From: Minwuia sp.
GTDB taxonomy: Bacteria; Pseudomonadota; Alphaproteobacteria; Minwuiales; Minwuiaceae
NCBI GenBank assembly: GCA_029210175.1
Contig: JARGPL010000004.1
Span: forward strand, 1 to 64,000
Length of the DNA stretch: 64,000 nucleotides
Reading direction: 5' to 3'
A program made the position numbers and the translations under genes. Numbering within the stretch: the stretch's first letter is position 1; the number at the start of each line of letters is the position of its first letter. This document shows, piece after piece, positions 8,723 to 17,299 of this stretch. Under the pieces are notes generated by a model, which saw only the letters and a program-made list of their open reading frames with translations, was not told the origin of the DNA and ran no database searches.

Positions 8723-9790
8723 TCAGGACTCCCAGCGCGGGATCTTCAGGAAACTGTCTCGGCTTGCGGTCCGGATACGGCTTTCGAAGACCCGGTCGTC
8801 GCGCATCAGGGTCAGGCCAACCTCCACCCCCGCATCGCCCGCACCCCAGAGCTGATCGTAGAAATCGTTCAGGCCGCCGATCGCGACCTCGTTGACCCGC
8901 AGCACCACATCCCCCTGCGTCAGGCCGATCGATGCTGCCGGACTGGTCGCGGCAACACCCATGATCACCAGGTGGCCATTCTGTTCGGCGGCATAGACGC
9001 CGATCCATGGCCGCGCGGGACCGGCACGCCGTCCGTCCTGCAGCAGGTCGTCGAGCACGGGCACCAGCAGGTCGATGGGCACGAACATGTTGCCGATGGC
9101 CTGTTCGTCGCTGCCCGTCGCGTCTTCCACATACAGGGACCCGACGCCGTAAAGCAGGCCGTCCATGCCGATCAGTGCTGCGCCACCCCAGTTCGGATGC
9201 ACGGGCATGGTGAACAGGGCCTCCTCCAGGCGGTATTCCCAGTAGCCGCAGAACCGCCGCTTGCCGACGATTTCCTGCATGATCGTCTCTGCGCCGCCAC
9301 AACTGGCAACCACGGGGGTGCCAACGCTGAGGTTGCGCACGCTGCCGAATTCCAGAACGGGTCGGTCCAGCGGTTCCACGGCACGGATCAGGCCGAGACC
9401 GCTTTCGAAGTCATAGGCCACGACATCCGCCTCTATCGGCTCGCCACCGGCGTTCAGCACCGCAACGCTCTCGGCCTCGACCACCACATAGCCGATGGTC
9501 AGCACCAGATCATTGGCCCCGATGACGATACCGCCGCCCTGGCGTTCGGTGCCCAGAATACCTGCGGTGAAGGCATTTTCCGGGATTTCGCTCTGGACCG
9601 GGGTCAGCGCGCGCCGCGTTGCTTCCAGGTCGAACGGCAGTTCCTCTGCTCCATCGCCCGGCTGCTGCGCAGCCCTGGACTTCGATCCGGTGACGGAAGA
9701 AAGCGCCGGGTGCTTGTGGCCATTGACCTTGTGTCCGTTGGTCTTGCTGCCGCCCGCGCCGCTGCCGGAGCCATGTTCATCCTCAGCCAT
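8723..9790 (-). CDS. Trypsin-fold (S1C/Deg-like) PDZ protein lacking the catalytic His and Ser
   Basis: The 355-residue product has a disordered Gly/Ser/His-rich N terminus (1-50), a trypsin-like double-barrel domain (about 70-250) and a PDZ domain (about 262-345, with SPAASIGLTQGDVVLRVNEVAI). It aligns with Deg/HtrA proteases, but NDLVLTIGYVVVE has Tyr101 where Deg has His, and HPNWGGAALIGMDG has Trp201 where G-N-S-G-G has the nucleophile Ser. The acid Asp127 (AYDFESGLGLIR) is kept. It should therefore bind peptides but not cut them. There is no signal peptide, so it is probably cytoplasmic. It lies in an operon with an isomerase upstream and the SCP2-like and hydrolase genes downstream; a scaffold or adaptor role is a guess. 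Confidence 0.8.
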   Translation of the reverse strand: MAEDEHGSGSGAGGSKTNGHKVNGHKHPALSSVTGSKSRAAQQPGDGAEELPFDLEATRRALTPVQSEIPENAFTAGILGTERQGGGIVIGANDLVLTIGYVVVEAESVAVLNAGGEPIEADVVAYDFESGLGLIRAVEPLDRPVLEFGSVRNLSVGTPVVASCGGAETIMQEIVGKRRFCGYWEYRLEEALFTMPVHPNWGGAALIGMDGLLYGVGSLYVEDATGSDEQAIGNMFVPIDLLVPVLDDLLQDGRRAGPARPWIGVYAAEQNGHLVIMGVAATSPAASIGLTQGDVVLRVNEVAIGGLNDFYDQLWGAGDAGVEVGLTLMRDDRVFESRIRTASRDSFLKIPRWES

Positions 9791-9796
9791 GCGCGC

Positions 9797-10453
9797 TCAG
9801 GCCGCCCGGGCTTTCAGGCCCGCCTGCTTCATGCGCCAGATGCACATGTCGATCCGGTCCTGACCGAAGAAGGCTTCTCCCTTGAACGCGAATGTCGGGA
9901 CACCCCAGTGGCCGGATTTCTCCAGCGCGGCCTCATTGACGGCAATCGCGGCCTCGTAGTCATCGGTCTTGCCAGCGATGGCCTGTTCCATGTCGGCCAG
10001 GTCCAGTCCGGCACGGGCGGTGGCTTCTGCCAGATGATCGCCCTCATGCCAGTTCTTGACTGCCCGGCCCCACAGCAGATCAGACACTTCCGAGATGAAG
10101 GCAAGTCCGGCACCGCGTTTCGCCGCCTCGATCCCCAGATAGGTCAGGCGATGGATATGGGGCTGTTCCTTCGGGATGGTCCGGGTTGGCATGTCCATGA
10201 CCACGGGGTCCGGGTCCGGCCAGGTGAACGGCACATCCAGGTATTCGGCGACCCGATAGACGTCGCGCATCAGGTACGGAGGCCACAGCGGATTCACCTG
10301 GGAGAAGAATTCCGGCGTGCGGATGGCAATGGGGTAGACCGGTCGCACGTTGATCTTCAGATCCCACGCCTTCTCCATTTCCCGATAGCGCGGCGTGCCG
10401 AGGTAGGAATAGGGGCTGCGAAACGACCAGAACAGGTCAACGTCGAGGGTCAT
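9797..10453 (-). CDS. 2-hydroxychromene-2-carboxylate isomerase / DsbA family (kappa-GST-like)
   Basis: The 218-residue protein begins with the thioredoxin-like strand VDLFWSFRSPYSYLG, in which Ser replaces the DsbA cysteine; this is typical of HCCA isomerases and kappa-class glutathione transferases. Downstream features are the helical insertion, FISEVSDLLWGRAVKNWHEGDHLAEATARAGLD, and the closing GHWGVPTFAFKGEAFFGQDRIDM, which contains the cis-Pro (GVPT). Known family members isomerise 2-hydroxychromene-2-carboxylate in naphthalene-type breakdown using glutathione, but many homologues have other roles. It appears to be the first gene of the leftward operon 10453-7463, and ATG 10453 fits homologues. 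Confidence 0.82.
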   Translation of the reverse strand: MTLDVDLFWSFRSPYSYLGTPRYREMEKAWDLKINVRPVYPIAIRTPEFFSQVNPLWPPYLMRDVYRVAEYLDVPFTWPDPDPVVMDMPTRTIPKEQPHIHRLTYLGIEAAKRGAGLAFISEVSDLLWGRAVKNWHEGDHLAEATARAGLDLADMEQAIAGKTDDYEAAIAVNEAALEKSGHWGVPTFAFKGEAFFGQDRIDMCIWRMKQAGLKARAA

Positions 10454-10619
10454 GGCTTTGTCCTTGGCTTCATTTTCCGGTCGGGTCGGATCAGTCGGTC
10501 AGTGTAGCCGCCGGGTCGCTCCCTTGGCAAAGCGCGTCATCGGGCACGAAACCGAAAATGTCGCTTGCGCCAGACCGGGGCAGTCGCTAGAACGCGCCCT
10601 CGGCGGCTTTGTGGTCGTT

Positions 10620-10706
10620 GCCCAGGTGGCGGAATTGGTAGACGCGCTAGCTTCAGGTGCTAGTTCTGGAAACGGAGTGGAGGTTCGAGTCCTCTCCTGG
10701 GCACCA
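10620..10706 (+). tRNA. tRNA-Leu (anticodon CAG)
   Basis: The 87-base cloverleaf has acceptor stem GCCCAGG paired with CCTGGGC, discriminator A and an encoded CCA. The anticodon stem CTAGC/GCTAG encloses loop TTCAGGT with anticodon CAG, reading CUG. A long variable arm (about TTCTGGAAACGGAGT) marks a class II tRNA, and GGTTCGAGTCC is the T arm. A second, almost identical leucine tRNA follows 90 bases downstream. Confidence 0.97.
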
Positions 10707-10732
10707 CCGCCGACCCTCCAGGCAGCCGAATT

Positions 10733-10757
10733 GGTGACATGACCCGGTCATGTCGCC
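10733..10757 (+). terminator. Hairpin between the two tRNA-Leu genes, terminator-like
   Basis: GACATGAC-CCG-GTCATGTC forms a perfect eight-pair stem with a three-base loop. It can be extended by a T-G wobble and two G-C pairs (GGT...GCC). No run of T follows on the plus strand, so it may be a processing signal or a Rho-type terminator rather than a classical intrinsic one. Confidence 0.4.
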
Positions 10758-10795
10758 TGTGCGTCGATCCTCAGACGCCCGACATGACGAACCGT

Positions 10796-10881
10796 GCCCA
10801 GGTGGCGAAATGGTAGACGCGCTAGCTTGAGGGGCTAGTTCTGGCAACGGAGTGGAGGTTCGAGTCCTCTCCTGGGCACCA
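10796..10881 (+). tRNA. tRNA-Leu (anticodon GAG)
   Basis: The 86-base class II tRNA has acceptor stem GCCCAGG/CCTGGGC, encoded CCA, the same CTAGC/GCTAG anticodon stem as its neighbour, and loop TTGAGGG with anticodon GAG (reads CUC and CUU). It differs from the upstream CAG tRNA at only a few positions: one base fewer in the D loop, changes in the anticodon loop and one in the variable arm. The pair therefore looks like a duplication or a product of ongoing gene conversion. Confidence 0.97.
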
Positions 10882-10969
10882 TTCGTCGGTTCGAATGTCA
10901 ACTGGCCGCCTTCGATGTGTCATGATGCCGTGAACGATCTGCATCACCGATCCGTCGGAGAAGGCGACC

Positions 10970-11221
10970 ATGCCCACGAAACCCGGTACAGTCAGGCCAA
11001 GGCGCTACCCGCTGCCGAAACGGTTCTCCGCTGCCCTGTCGGAAGACGCCTATGCGCGCCTGCGCGCGCTGAACGCCAGGCACGGCTTCGGCAACAACTA
11101 TCTGCTGACGATCCTGCTGGAACGGCTTGATGATGTCGTGGACGCCGAGGCGCTGGACCGGATCTATGCCGAATTCGCCGCTGAATATGGTGCACCGTCG
11201 GCGGGCAAAAGGGCTGACTGA
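10970..11221 (+). CDS. Small hypothetical protein, ribbon-helix-helix-like
   Basis: This is an 83-residue protein with a basic N terminus. The segment KRFSAALSEDAYARLRALNARHGFGNNYLLTILLERLDDVVD resembles a ribbon-helix-helix fold (one strand, then two helices), as in small DNA-binding regulators or antitoxins. No partner toxin gene is adjacent, so a toxin-antitoxin role is not supported. ATG 10970 follows CGGAGAAGG. The gene is convergent with the Crp/Fnr regulator, with seven bases between the stops. The assignment of fold is tentative. Confidence 0.6.
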   Translation: MPTKPGTVRPRRYPLPKRFSAALSEDAYARLRALNARHGFGNNYLLTILLERLDDVVDAEALDRIYAEFAAEYGAPSAGKRAD

Positions 11222-11228
11222 ACGAAGG

Positions 11229-11948
11229 TCAGCGCGCCAGGTTCTCCGGCGCAGCCATGCGTTCGGCGCGGGCGGACAGGGATTCGCGATCCCAGATGTA
11301 CAGGCTCTTGCCCTTCTTCTTCACGATCTCTTCCTGTGCCAGCTGGCCGATGACGCGGGCCACGGTTTCCCGCGTGGTGGAGGCACGGGCGGCGATGTTG
11401 CTCTGTGTCGGCATGGGGTAGATCACCCAGGATCCCGGGGTCACGGGGTCTTCCTCTGCCAGGCGCAGCAGTTCCAGATAGACCCGCTGCACGGCGCCGA
11501 GTGTGGACAGGTCCATGATCCGCTCATCACAGGTGCGGATGATCCGGGCCAGCCGTTGCATGACCTGGTGCGCGACACCCGGGTGATTCGCGACATATTC
11601 CATGAAGGCGTTGGGGGCGACCAGCGCCAGCATGCAGTTGCCCAGCGCGACAGCGGATGCGGAGCGCGAATTGCCGTCGATTGCCGCCAGTTCGCCGAAA
11701 TATCCGCCCTGACGCACCGTGGCGTAGGCAATTTCGCGACCCGAGGCCGAGTAATTGACGATCTGGACCTGACCTTCCACGACGAAGAAGACGTCGCGGG
11801 TATCATTGTTGCGGTCAAGAATTTGTTCGTTGTTCTTGAAGCGTCGCCAGGTACAGCGACGTTCCAGCGCATGGATTTCTTCTTCCGGCAATCCGTCGAG
11901 CAATTCTACGCCGCCCAGACTCCCCGGAACATGTTGCTGTGTCGACAT
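11229..11948 (-). CDS. Crp/Fnr family transcriptional regulator
   Basis: The 239-residue protein has an N-terminal cyclic-nucleotide-binding-like beta roll: NEQILDRNNDTRDVFFVVEGQVQIV, then GGYFGELAAIDGNSRSASAVA, which keeps the phosphate-cassette FGE and R-S-A-S residues of cAMP-binding Crp proteins. It also has the dimer helix and a C-terminal winged helix-turn-helix (QSNIAARASTTRETVARVIGQLAQEEIV). It lacks the N-terminal cysteine cluster of Fnr, so oxygen sensing by an iron-sulfur cluster is unlikely; a cyclic nucleotide ligand is plausible. Targets cannot be read from the sequence. It is followed leftward by the convergent small ORF and preceded by the VTT protein gene in the same direction. 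Confidence 0.88.
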   Translation of the reverse strand: MSTQQHVPGSLGGVELLDGLPEEEIHALERRCTWRRFKNNEQILDRNNDTRDVFFVVEGQVQIVNYSASGREIAYATVRQGGYFGELAAIDGNSRSASAVALGNCMLALVAPNAFMEYVANHPGVAHQVMQRLARIIRTCDERIMDLSTLGAVQRVYLELLRLAEEDPVTPGSWVIYPMPTQSNIAARASTTRETVARVIGQLAQEEIVKKKGKSLYIWDRESLSARAERMAAPENLAR

Positions 11949-12083
11949 CTGTCCCTCTGCTTCACCCCTTGCTCCGGACGGGCCCCAACCCCTCCGATCT
12001 TCCCTGTGGCATATACTATAGCGCCTCCGACAGGGTTGTCCGCATTCCTTTGATGGAGGTGATGAATCCCCGGGGAAGCTGCG

Positions 12084-12827
12084 TCAGGTCCGCTTGCGGC
12101 GGATGCGCTTCACGATGATCGGCAGCACAGACAGCACGGCCAGCGCCACCAGGGCGATGATCACGTCGGCAGTCAGGACAGTCGACAGGTCAGGTTCCCC
12201 GCCGGTTGCCAGCACGCTGTCGAGGCCACGACCAACCTGAGCAAAGACAAATGTGCCCGGGATGATGCCGATCAGCGTTGCCGCAATGAATGTGCCGACG
12301 CGGACGCCCAGAAAGGCAGGCACCAGGTTGACGATGAAGAACGGGAAGACCGGCACCAGCCGCAGGAACAGCAGATAATTGAAGGCGTTTTCCCTGAATC
12401 CGTCCTCCATGCGCTTCAGGGATGGCCCTGCTTTCTTGCGCAGGGTGTCGCCGAGCGCGGTCCGGGCAGCGAGGAAGATGCCCGTGGCCCCGATGGTTGC
12501 GCCGATCACCGCCCACAACGTGCCGAAGACATTGCCGAAGAGGAAACCGCCGGTGATGGTCAGGACCAGGGCACCCGGCACCGACAGGGCCACAGCCAGA
12601 GTGTAGATGCCGATGTAGATGAGCACGGCGACGACCGCGTTTTCGCTGACGAAAGCCTGCAGGGCATCACGGTTGTCACGCAGGGCATCAAAGCTGAGAA
12701 ACCGCTGCAGGTCGAAGGCGAAGAACAGGACCATGCCCAGGACGATGGCGGCGATCGGCAGGAACCTCTGCAGGCCCTGCTTCTTCTCCGGTGTGCCGTC
12801 GCTCGGTTCCGGCTGGTCTGCGGCCAT
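12084..12827 (-). CDS. TVP38/TMEM64 family membrane protein (VTT/DedA-like domain)
   Basis: The 247-residue inner-membrane protein has an N-terminal helix (FLPIAAIVLGMVLFFAF) and the VTT domain. Its hallmarks are ALSVPGALVLTITGGFLFGNVFGTLWAVIGATIGATGIFLAAR and FLRLVPVFPFFIVNLVPAFLGVRVGTFIAATLIGIIPGTFVFAQVGRGLD; the two re-entrant motifs G-x-x-F-G and F-x-x-R-x-x-P are present. Related proteins act in lipid transport or membrane homeostasis, but the function in bacteria is not well fixed. ATG 12827 has AGAGAGGG upstream; the longer frame to 12866 is not needed. There are 135 bases to the Crp/Fnr start. Confidence 0.87.
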   Translation of the reverse strand: MAADQPEPSDGTPEKKQGLQRFLPIAAIVLGMVLFFAFDLQRFLSFDALRDNRDALQAFVSENAVVAVLIYIGIYTLAVALSVPGALVLTITGGFLFGNVFGTLWAVIGATIGATGIFLAARTALGDTLRKKAGPSLKRMEDGFRENAFNYLLFLRLVPVFPFFIVNLVPAFLGVRVGTFIAATLIGIIPGTFVFAQVGRGLDSVLATGGEPDLSTVLTADVIIALVALAVLSVLPIIVKRIRRKRT

Positions 12828-12897
12828 GGCTGTGCGCCCTCTCTGTGCTCTGATCCACCGACACATAGTGCATCCCCGGCTGCAGCGCGATCAAACA

Positions 12898-12943
12898 GCC
12901 CGTGATCCGTGCCCGTGATCCGTGCCCGTGATCCGTGGCCGTG
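12898..12943. repeat. Tandem repeat, three 13-bp units plus a partial fourth
   Basis: The unit GCCCGTGATCCGT is repeated three times without change at 12898-12936, followed by a partial degenerate copy. It lies in the divergent gap between the VTT protein gene and the esterase gene. Exact tandem units suggest recent slippage; whether it affects either promoter is unknown. Confidence 0.85.
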
Positions 12944-13027
12944 GAGCGCATTGTCGCTCCGCTGATTCTGCGTCACTATCTGCGGTGTACTGAAATGCAC
13001 CACACGGCCACACCCGGGGAGGGACCC

Positions 13028-13921
13028 ATGACCGTTCAAGAACTCGATTCACTCATTGATTTGCTCACCAGCCGTCCGGCACCGGAGAACCTGCCCCCGG
13101 CGGAAATGCGCGAGCGCTTCGAGAAGCTCGCCGAGTTCCTGCCGCCGCCTGCCGGAACAGCGGTCGAGAGCGTTGATGCCGGCGGCGTTCCGTCGGAGTG
13201 GGTGACAGCGGAGGGCGTGTCGGGCAATCGCGTGATCCTGTACCTGCATGGCGGTGGCTACGTCATCGGCTCCCTGAATACCCACCGGGCACTGGCGTCC
13301 AACCTGTCGAGGGCGGCAGGGGCGCGGGTTCTGGTGGTCGACTACCGCCTGGCGCCGGAACATCCTTTCCCGGCTGCCGTCGATGATGCGGTGGCCGCCT
13401 ATGGCTGGTTGCTGGATCAGGGCATTTCCGCAGCAGACATCGCCATCTCCGGTGATTCTGCAGGCGGTGGCCTGACCATCGCCGCGCTGGTCGCCCTGCG
13501 TGACAAGGGGCTGGCGATGCCGGCCTGTGCCGTGCCGATTTCCCCCTGGGTGGATCTGGAAGGCACGGGCGACAGCATGACCGCGCTGCACGATGCTGAT
13601 CCCATGGTGAAGAAGCCGGGACTGGCCAGAATGGCCGACATGTACCTTGGCGGCGCGGACGCGAAGTCGCCTCTGGCGGCCCCGATGCATGCGGATCTGA
13701 CGGGCCTGCCGCCGATGCTGATCCAGGTCGGCACGCGCGAGACCCTGCTGGATGATGCGCGGCGTCTGCATCGCAATGCACTTGCGGCCGGTGTCAACTC
13801 GTCGCTGGAGGAAGCGGGGGGGATGATCCACGTCTGGCATCTGTTCGGCCCGATGCTTTCCGAAGCCCGGGAGGCGATTGGCCGTGCAGGGGCCTTCATG
13901 CAGGTTCACGCCGGGGGCTGA
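13028..13921 (+). CDS. Alpha/beta hydrolase, hormone-sensitive-lipase-type esterase
   Basis: The 297-residue protein carries the HSL-family marker [14 protein letters not shown] (oxyanion hole), the [19 protein letters not shown] segment, the nucleophile motif [15 protein letters not shown], the acidic residue in [11 protein letters not shown] and the His in [10 protein letters not shown]. The catalytic triad appears complete. Such enzymes hydrolyse short- to medium-chain esters in the cytoplasm. ATG 13028 follows GGGGAGGGACCC; the frame extends to 12935 across the tandem repeat but has no conserved sequence there. It is followed by a strong hairpin before the DAHP synthase gene, so it is probably monocistronic. 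Confidence 0.88.
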   Translation: MTVQELDSLIDLLTSRPAPENLPPAEMRERFEKLAEFLPPPAGTAVESVDAGGVPSEWVTAEGVSGNRVILYLHGGGYVIGSLNTHRALASNLSRAAGARVLVVDYRLAPEHPFPAAVDDAVAAYGWLLDQGISAADIAISGDSAGGGLTIAALVALRDKGLAMPACAVPISPWVDLEGTGDSMTALHDADPMVKKPGLARMADMYLGGADAKSPLAAPMHADLTGLPPMLIQVGTRETLLDDARRLHRNALAAGVNSSLEEAGGMIHVWHLFGPMLSEAREAIGRAGAFMQVHAGG

Positions 13922-13939
13922 GGGCGGTCCCGCAACCGG

Positions 13940-13974
13940 CTGCGGAAGGCTGACGTTGCGTCCGCCTTCCGCAG
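13940..13974 (+). terminator. Strong hairpin after the esterase gene
   Basis: CTGCGGAAGGC pairs with GCCTTCCGCAG (11 pairs), and inside it GACG pairs with CGTC around a TTG loop, giving a nearly continuous long stem. It starts 19 bases after the esterase stop. A T-rich stretch (TTTTATTT) follows only about 19 bases later, so this is a probable terminator with a loose tail. Confidence 0.55.
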
Positions 13975-14009
13975 AGGCCCCGAAATCCGGCGTTTTATTT
14001 CCCTCCATG

Positions 14010-14060
14010 AACACTTATAAGGTGCGCCTGCCCTATATGACGGGCAGCACAAGAAGTGTT
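14010..14060 (+). promoter_or_regulatory. Long leader stem-loop just upstream of the DAHP synthase start
   Basis: AACACTT (14010-14016) pairs with AAGTGTT (14054-14060), GTG (14022-14024) with CAC (14048-14050), and CTGCCC (14028-14033) with GGGCAG (14042-14047) around an eight-base loop. The structure ends about five bases before the GGAG ribosome binding site. It could control translation or processing of the DAHP synthase message. It carries no run of aromatic codons, so a classical peptide attenuator is not supported. It would lie in coding sequence if an upstream ATG (14007) were used. Confidence 0.45.
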
Positions 14061-14075
14061 TCTGGAGTTGGAACG

Positions 14076-15461
14076 ATGGCTGCGACGAACTGGACCCCGC
14101 AATCCTGGCAAACCAAACCCGCTCGGCAGATGCCGGATTATGCGGACAAGGCGCTGTTGGGAGATGTAGAGGCTCGCCTGCGTCGGAACCCGCCGCTGGT
14201 CTTTGCGGGTGAGGCACGGAACCTGAAGGCACGCCTGGCGGAAGTTGCGGCGGGCCGTGCATTCCTGCTGCAGGGGGGTGACTGCGCCGAAAGCTTTGCC
14301 GAGTTCCATGCTGACAACATTCGCGACACTTTCAAGGTGCTGCTGCAGATGGCGGTTGTCCTGACCTATGGCGCGCAGTTGCCGGTGGTGAAGGTCGGAC
14401 GCCTTGCTGGCCAGTTCGCCAAGCCGCGGTCCAACCCGACGGAAGTGATCGATGGTGTCGAACTGCCGATCTATCGCGGTGACATCATCAATGCGATCGA
14501 GGAAACCGCGGAGGCGCGGGAGCCGAACCCGGATCGCATGCTGCGGGCCTATGCCCAGTCCGCCAGCACGCTGAATCTGGTACGGGCCTTCGCGCAGGGC
14601 GGTTTCGCCGACCTGAACCGCGTGCATCAGTGGAACATGGGCTTCGTCAGCGACAGTCCGGCGGGTGAGCGTTATCAGGAGATGGCGGACCGCATCGCCG
14701 ACTCGCTGGCGTTCATGGAAGCCTGTGGCATCAGCGCCGACAGCTCTCCGTCCGTTGGCCAGGTGGATTTCTACACGAGTCACGAGGCGCTGCTGCTGCG
14801 CTATGAGGAGGCCCTGACCCGGATGGATTCAACCACCGGGGCCTGGGTGGATACCTCTGCGCACATGCTCTGGATCGGTGACCGCACCCGCGACCCGGAT
14901 GAGGCGCATGTCGAGTTCATGCGCGGCATCACCAACCCGATCGGCATCAAGTGCGGGCCAAGCCTGGATGATGATGGTCTGATGCGGCTGCTGGATACCT
15001 TGAGCCCGGACAATGAGCCGGGCCGGATCACGCTGATCTCGCGCTATGGCGCGGGCAAGGCGGGTGAGCATCTGGTCAGCCTGGTGCGCCGTATCAAGCG
15101 TGAAGGCCGCAATGTCGTCTGGTCCTGTGATCCGATGCACGGCAACACCATCAAGGCACCTTCCGGTTACAAGACACGTCCGGTTGACCGCATCCTTCAG
15201 GAAGTGAAGGAAGTGTTCGAGGTTCATATCGCCGAGGACTCCTATCTCGGCGGCGTGCATTTCGAAATGACCGGACAGGACGTGACCGAATGTCTGGGTG
15301 GAGCGCAGGCAATCTCCGACGAAACACTTTCGGACCGGTATCACACCCATTGTGATCCGCGCCTCAACGCCAGCCAGGCACTGGAACTGGCGTTCCTGAT
15401 CGCCGAGATGCTGAAGAAACAGAGGGGAGACCGCGATGTCGCGCTCCGTGAAGCTTCCTGA
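14076..15461 (+). CDS. aroG: 3-deoxy-7-phosphoheptulonate synthase, class II (DAHP synthase)
   Basis: This enzyme condenses phosphoenolpyruvate with erythrose 4-phosphate, the first step of the shikimate pathway. The 461-residue product is the plant/microbial class II type. [17 protein letters not shown] opens the protein, [15 protein letters not shown] carries the metal-binding Cys, QFAKPRSNP and WNMGFV follow, and [54 protein letters not shown] and [18 protein letters not shown] complete the active site. ATG 14076 is preferred because homologues start at this WxPxSW segment and GGAG precedes it; in-frame ATGs at 14007 and 14037 would add 13-23 unconserved residues. It overlaps the next gene by 26 bases. 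Confidence 0.95.
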   Translation: MAATNWTPQSWQTKPARQMPDYADKALLGDVEARLRRNPPLVFAGEARNLKARLAEVAAGRAFLLQGGDCAESFAEFHADNIRDTFKVLLQMAVVLTYGAQLPVVKVGRLAGQFAKPRSNPTEVIDGVELPIYRGDIINAIEETAEAREPNPDRMLRAYAQSASTLNLVRAFAQGGFADLNRVHQWNMGFVSDSPAGERYQEMADRIADSLAFMEACGISADSSPSVGQVDFYTSHEALLLRYEEALTRMDSTTGAWVDTSAHMLWIGDRTRDPDEAHVEFMRGITNPIGIKCGPSLDDDGLMRLLDTLSPDNEPGRITLISRYGAGKAGEHLVSLVRRIKREGRNVVWSCDPMHGNTIKAPSGYKTRPVDRILQEVKEVFEVHIAEDSYLGGVHFEMTGQDVTECLGGAQAISDETLSDRYHTHCDPRLNASQALELAFLIAEMLKKQRGDRDVALREAS

Positions 15462-16641
15462 ACTGCGTGTTGTCGGGCGCTCTGATGCGTCCGGCACAGA
15501 CAGCGACCGTGTGCCGGACCTGGCGCTGGAACATGACATTGCCGGCCGGACGGACCACTATTTCCGGCGCACCAAGGCAATCGTCGAACATGTTGGTGAC
15601 ATGCCGGTCACCTATGCCGTGTTCATGCGCCGCCCGGTCATCTTCTCGCCCCGGCTGGCCGTTGCCCTGCTCGAGAAGGCGGCGGATGAGCGTGGTGTCA
15701 CCTTCGAGATCGAGCTGTGTCACACGGAAGGTGACTGGGTCGGTGCCGGTGATCCGCTGTTCTACATCAGCGGCAGCCTGAAGCATCTGGTCGACCTGGA
15801 AACCCTTTACCTGCAGAAGCTCGGGTCCGCCTGTGTCGCGGCCTACAACGCGTTCGCCATGTGCAGCGACCTGCCTTATGCGGGCTTTCTCGCCATGGAC
15901 GCGCGCCACTGCACAGGCCCTGACATGGCGGAACTGATGGCCTATGCGGCCTCCGTCGGGTCCGCGGCCGCGAAGCTCGACAATGACAAGGTGGTGGGCT
16001 TCATCGGCAATGCCACGGACGCCACCGCGCACTTCTTTGGTCAGGATCGTGGGTTCGGCACCATGCCCCATGCCCTGATCGGCTATGCCGGTTCGACACT
16101 CAGGGCGGCCGAGATGTTCCGGGAAGTCTATCCGGATGACCCGATCACCGTGCTGGTGGATTACTTCGGACGGGAAGTGACGGATGCACTGACCGTTTGC
16201 CGCCGCTTCCCTGACATTGCCAGTGTGGGGGCAATGTCCATTCGCCTCGACACCCATGGCAGCCGCTATGTGGAGGGGCTGGACCCCAGCACGTCCTACG
16301 CCGTGCTGGAACGCCATGTGCCGAACGCCACCCGCCAGTACCGCAACGAAACCGAACTGCGCTACCTGATCGGCACCGGCGTGTCCGCTGCGGCGATCTT
16401 CCACCTGCGCGAACGGCTGGACGGCGAAGGCTTCCAGAACGTGAAGATTGTCGCGTCCTCCGGTTTCGGGCCGGAGAAATGCCGGGTCATGGGCTCGGTC
16501 AATGCGCCGATCGATGTGGTGGGTACCGGATCCTATCTGCCCGACCGCTGGACGGAGACCTACGCCACGGCAGATATCATCGAATATGACGGGGAACCTC
16601 GTGTGAAGCTGGGACGCGAGTTCCTGCTCCGCCGTACCTGA
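15436..16641 (+). CDS. Nicotinate phosphoribosyltransferase family protein
   Basis: The 401-residue protein matches the nicotinate phosphoribosyltransferase fold, which makes nicotinate mononucleotide in NAD salvage. Clear segments are [51 protein letters not shown] with the ring-stacking region, [23 protein letters not shown] (the phosphorylated-His region in classical enzymes), [16 protein letters not shown] and [14 protein letters not shown] for phosphoribosyl binding. It begins inside the end of the DAHP synthase gene, so the two are translationally coupled. That pairing of NAD salvage with aromatic synthesis has no obvious metabolic logic and may only be operon linkage. Confidence 0.85.
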   Translation: MSRSVKLPELRVVGRSDASGTDSDRVPDLALEHDIAGRTDHYFRRTKAIVEHVGDMPVTYAVFMRRPVIFSPRLAVALLEKAADERGVTFEIELCHTEGDWVGAGDPLFYISGSLKHLVDLETLYLQKLGSACVAAYNAFAMCSDLPYAGFLAMDARHCTGPDMAELMAYAASVGSAAAKLDNDKVVGFIGNATDATAHFFGQDRGFGTMPHALIGYAGSTLRAAEMFREVYPDDPITVLVDYFGREVTDALTVCRRFPDIASVGAMSIRLDTHGSRYVEGLDPSTSYAVLERHVPNATRQYRNETELRYLIGTGVSAAAIFHLRERLDGEGFQNVKIVASSGFGPEKCRVMGSVNAPIDVVGTGSYLPDRWTETYATADIIEYDGEPRVKLGREFLLRRT

Positions 16642-16646
16642 GCGTC

Positions 16647-17123
16647 ATGCTCGACGTTCGGCCCGCCCGCTCGGACGCCGAGGTCGCGGCGGCACGGCGG
16701 CTGTTCCTCGCCTATGCGGCCAGCCTGGACTTCGATCTCGGGTTTCAGGGGTTCGACGCGGAGATGGCGCGTTTTCCCGGGGAATATGTTCCCCCGGATG
16801 GTGACATCCTGCTGGCCTGTCATGATGATGCGACAGTGGGTGTCGTGGCGCTCCGCCGTTTTGACGGCAACTCCGTCGAAATGAAGCGCCTGTACCTGGA
16901 TCCGGCGGCGCGTGGTCTGGGTGCGGGACGTCGCCTGACCGTGGAAGCCATCACGCTGGCGCGGAACATGTCCTACGCACACCTGAGGCTCGACACGGCA
17001 AGCAGCATGACGGCGGCCATTCAGCTCTATCGGGATCTGGGGTTCCGGCAGCTCGATCCGCCGTCGACGATGGCAGGCAATGTCGGTGCACCGGACCTGC
17101 TCTACTTCGTGCTGGACCTGTGA
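16647..17123 (+). CDS. GNAT family N-acetyltransferase
   Basis: The 158-residue protein shows the complete GNAT fold: an N-terminal strand (LDVRPARSDAEVAAARRLFLAYAASL), DDATVGVVALRRFDGNSVEMKRLYLDPAARGLGAGRRLTVEAI with the acetyl-CoA loop R-G-L-G-A-G (about residues 90-95), and LRLDTASSMTAAIQLYRDLGFRQL. It resembles the small MarR-linked or YitH-type acetyltransferases acting on amines or amino acids; the substrate is unknown. The start lies five bases after the nicotinate phosphoribosyltransferase stop, so it is the third gene of that operon. Confidence 0.85.
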   Translation: MLDVRPARSDAEVAAARRLFLAYAASLDFDLGFQGFDAEMARFPGEYVPPDGDILLACHDDATVGVVALRRFDGNSVEMKRLYLDPAARGLGAGRRLTVEAITLARNMSYAHLRLDTASSMTAAIQLYRDLGFRQLDPPSTMAGNVGAPDLLYFVLDL

Positions 17124-17299
17124 AAGACAGCGCTGACGTCAGATCGCCAGCAGGACCGCAATCATCGCCACACCACATGCGGTCACTGCCACAATCCTGA
17201 ACAGGCGGGTGCGGGATGTGGACCGGTTGTCGTTGGCGGCATGCAGGAACGCAACACGCGCCGGGCTGTCGAAGCGTCTCGACCCGGCGGAGATGCCAA

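Noticed and set aside
8690-10507. A 605-codon open frame on the plus strand
   Set aside because: It runs antisense through the pseudoprotease and isomerase genes, which have clear homology and operon spacing.
10970-11221. A toxin-antitoxin pair based on the ribbon-helix-helix-like protein
   Set aside because: The flanking genes are a tRNA and a convergent Crp/Fnr regulator; there is no toxin gene.
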